A DNA stretch of 64,000 nt, taken from the NCBI GenBank assembly GCA_018820925.1, contig JAHJNJ010000004.1, positions 62,001-126,000 of the forward strand, read 5' to 3'. Position 1 is the first letter of the stretch. Each line of letters begins with the position of its first letter. This DNA is from Gammaproteobacteria bacterium. GTDB lineage: Bacteria; Pseudomonadota; Gammaproteobacteria; Burkholderiales; Gallionellaceae. A program made the translations under genes and the position numbers. The notes under the pieces are model-generated. The model did no database searches, was not told the DNA's origin, and saw only the letters and a program-made list of their open reading frames with translations. Shown here piece after piece: positions 62,172 through 64,000 of the stretch.

Positions 62172-63206
62172 TTAGGTATCCAAGCCGGGATAAAAACCGC
62201 TCATACGGAAATCAAGCAGGGCAGGCAGGAATTGCCCTTTTGCATCCTGCACATGTTTTGAGACCATATCGAAGCGGCGGAGCCGGAATCGATCACTATC
62301 CTGTCCGTTGTATCCCCATGCTGTGGTGACTGCGCGGCGGTAGCCGGCCTGGGCAACAGCCTGCGCGGTGCGGGCGTCGGAGTTGCCGTTGGGATAACAG
62401 AACGTCTCGATGGGAAGCCCCAGCCTGTCCTGAAGAACGCGGCGGGATTCCGCAATCTCGTATGCGAGCGCACTATCGTCGCATTCTGGCATCATGCAAT
62501 GCGTCATGCTGTGCGACCCGATCTCGTGACCATCGGCAGCTAGTTCAGCAAGTTCTGCAAAGGTCATGAGCCGCGCGTACGCCGGTGCTTCAGCGGCGCC
62601 CGCCGCTTCGGCCACCTGTTCTACAAGGCGCAATCGCGCTTCCAGAGTAAGCCCCTTTGATGCCTGAACCACCCTGCCTACGAGATTGTACGGGTCGCTG
62701 GTGGGCATGCCGGCCGCTGACAGGATGTCCGTCAGTTGCGCCGGACCACCCTGCTCCTGGTTTAGCAGGGCGCGCAATGCAAAGCCGAAGCGGTCATGCC
62801 ACAGCAGTTCCTGCCGCTCGACGGCCACCACAGGAACGAAGAAAGAGGCCTTTATTCCATGCCGTGCGAGCACCGGACGGGCGTTTGAGTAGTTGTCGTA
62901 TTGTGCGTCGTCGAAAGTGATGGCTAGCAGCGGGCGTGACGTAGTTTCACCGCTCAGGTAGCGTGTATGTTGGGTTGAAAGCGAGCCGCAATCAAAGTGC
63001 TGTTTCAGGTAGGTTAAGAAGGCGTCGAGTTCTTCGGGGGTTACCGCCAGGCCGGGGAAGGGGTAGGTTTGGCGTTGAGTTTCGGGAAGTACACGGTGAA
63101 AAGTTGCAATTGATAACTTGCCGCGCCCACGTCGCACTGGACTTGTCAGTCCGATTTGAGCAAGGAATCGGGCGATGCTGTCGCGAATAATTGTTTTTTT
63201 AATCAT
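62172..63206 (-). CDS. Polysaccharide deacetylase family protein
   Basis: I use the ATG at 63206 (MIKKTIIRDSIARFLAQIG), as relatives begin so; an ATG at 63275 with AAGGA upstream is a real alternative. The 344-residue product has the NodB-like motifs ITFDDAQYDNY, HEIGSHSMTHCMM (metal-binding His) and FCYPNGNSDART. It probably removes acetyl groups from the exopolysaccharide or its precursor. There is no clear signal peptide. It is divergent from the next glycosyltransferase. Confidence 0.86.
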   Translation of the reverse strand: MIKKTIIRDSIARFLAQIGLTSPVRRGRGKLSIATFHRVLPETQRQTYPFPGLAVTPEELDAFLTYLKQHFDCGSLSTQHTRYLSGETTSRPLLAITFDDAQYDNYSNARPVLARHGIKASFFVPVVAVERQELLWHDRFGFALRALLNQEQGGPAQLTDILSAAGMPTSDPYNLVGRVVQASKGLTLEARLRLVEQVAEAAGAAEAPAYARLMTFAELAELAADGHEIGSHSMTHCMMPECDDSALAYEIAESRRVLQDRLGLPIETFCYPNGNSDARTAQAVAQAGYRRAVTTAWGYNGQDSDRFRLRRFDMVSKHVQDAKGQFLPALLDFRMSGFYPGLDT

Positions 63207-63378
63207 GTAAGGGGAAGGCCCGTCGTAAGAGCGAGGAAGCCTAACAGCTATGAGGAGAATTTTCCAATCCCCCATTCATCCTTATAGCCTCCTCTGAAGT
63301 GCGGCGGGTAGTTAATTGAAGTACAATTTCCCATCTATTTTTGACCATATTCTCTAACCCGAAACCAGACCAAGCCCC

Positions 63379-64000
63379 ATGTCTATACGAATTGCCTACG
63401 TCATTAATCAATATCCCAAGATCAGCCACACGTTTGTCAGGCGAGAGATTCTCGCACTCGAACGTCAGGGCTTTGACGTTCTGCGTATCGCGCTAAAGGG
63501 GTGGGACGCCGAACTGGCAGATGAAGTTGACGAAAGGGAGCGAGCTCAGACCCGTTACGTGATGCAAAAGGGGGTTTTCGCGTTGCTGTGGCCGGTGTTA
63601 AGGGTGTTAGTGTCGACCCCCCGGCTTTTTGTATCTGCATTGGCGTTGGCAATTAGAATTGGTCGCGGCGAAGGTGGGCGCCCATTGCCTTATCACTTGA
63701 TTTATTTTGCCGAAGCCTGCCGCATATTGCCGTGGCTGAAATCTTTCGGCGCTATGCATGTGCATGCCCATTTTGGAACAAACTCAACGGAAGTTGTGAT
63801 GCTTGCCCACGTCTTGGGCGGCCCGCCTTACAGCTTTACGGCACATGGGCCAGCTGAGTTGCTCTTTGACGGAATAAGTGAAAAGGTAAGCCGAGCGGCA
63901 TTCGTTGTGGCGGTCAGTTCATTTGGTCGTAGCCAGTATTATCGCCGGATCGATTTCGCGCAGTGGCACAAGGTAAAGGTAGTTCATTGTGGGCTTGAAC
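63379..64000 (+). CDS. GT4-type glycosyltransferase, partial
   Basis: The frame starts at an ATG at 63379 and is open to the window end, giving about 207 residues. The product starts IAYVINQYPKISHTFVRREILALERQGFDV, the start found in GT4 enzymes of the WcaL/EpsD-like type, and has VHAHFGTNSTEVVMLAHVLGG and YSFTAHGP. The donor-binding half is beyond the edge. It would act in the same polysaccharide pathway. Confidence 0.85.
   Translation, partial: MSIRIAYVINQYPKISHTFVRREILALERQGFDVLRIALKGWDAELADEVDERERAQTRYVMQKGVFALLWPVLRVLVSTPRLFVSALALAIRIGRGEGGRPLPYHLIYFAEACRILPWLKSFGAMHVHAHFGTNSTEVVMLAHVLGGPPYSFTAHGPAELLFDGISEKVSRAAFVVAVSSFGRSQYYRRIDFAQWHKVKVVHCGLE

Overview
The window looks like a chromosomal segment of a betaproteobacterium, most plausibly of the Nitrosomonadales type (Gallionellaceae or Methylophilaceae-like). 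The grounds are a methanolan-type eps cluster with exosortase B, a complete iscR-iscS-iscU-iscA-hscB-hscA-fdx-iscX operon, dense c-di-GMP signalling genes and moderately high GC. No rRNA, tRNA, CRISPR array or intact insertion sequence was seen. The taxonomic guess rests on gene content only.

Positions 1-10.6 kb hold signalling and envelope genes. They include a partial GpsA-like dehydrogenase, a proline-rich TonB-like single-pass protein, two paralogous coiled-coil proteins built on a 60-residue repeat, a porin / small periplasmic binding protein / CHASE8-like-HAMP-GGDEF operon, a C_GCAxxG_C_C plus PDC-sensor gene pair behind an AT-rich palindrome, and a LuxR-type sensor fused to GGDEF and EAL. 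From 10.6 to 15.6 kb are metabolic singletons (papain-like amidase, haloalkane-dehalogenase-like hydrolase, DUF1697, PLP enzyme, LCMT-like methyltransferase) and a TumE-type toxin-antitoxin pair.

From 15.7 to 21.8 kb is an accessory patch: an AT-richer unknown membrane protein, ParDE-like modules, a solitary antitoxin and two glycosyltransferases. Decayed copies of the mutS 3' end lie at 17.25 and 19.3 kb, and the intact mutS 3' end is at 21.85 kb. From 21.8 to 38.1 kb is core genome: mutS (with an in-frame REP-like insertion), DUF47-pit, suhB, trmJ, cysE, the isc operon behind an IscR-type operator and sigma-70 promoter, dsbB, cytochrome b561, a YhiN-like flavoprotein and rhlE.

From 38.2 to 64 kb is the envelope polysaccharide and protein-sorting region. 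It contains a broken AEC transporter, a PEP-CTERM protein, then epsB-like, epsD, xrtB (epsH), epsI, epsE, epsL, epsF and epsG. A polymerase/ligase, a flippase and many glycosyltransferases follow, with a DUF535 protein, a PEP-CTERM-locus ATPase, a TviB-like UDP-sugar dehydrogenase, a WecG-like transferase fused to a STAS domain, an epimerase and a deacetylase. Together they can make activated sugars, start the chain on undecaprenyl phosphate, extend, flip, polymerise and export it, while XrtB processes PEP-CTERM proteins.

The best leads are the IscR-type operator overlapping the end of cysE, the hairpins between iscS and iscU, one repeat family inserted in frame into both mutS and hscA, the mutS-tail duplications around the toxin-antitoxin patch, the coiled-coil repeat paralogs, and the WecG-STAS fusion.
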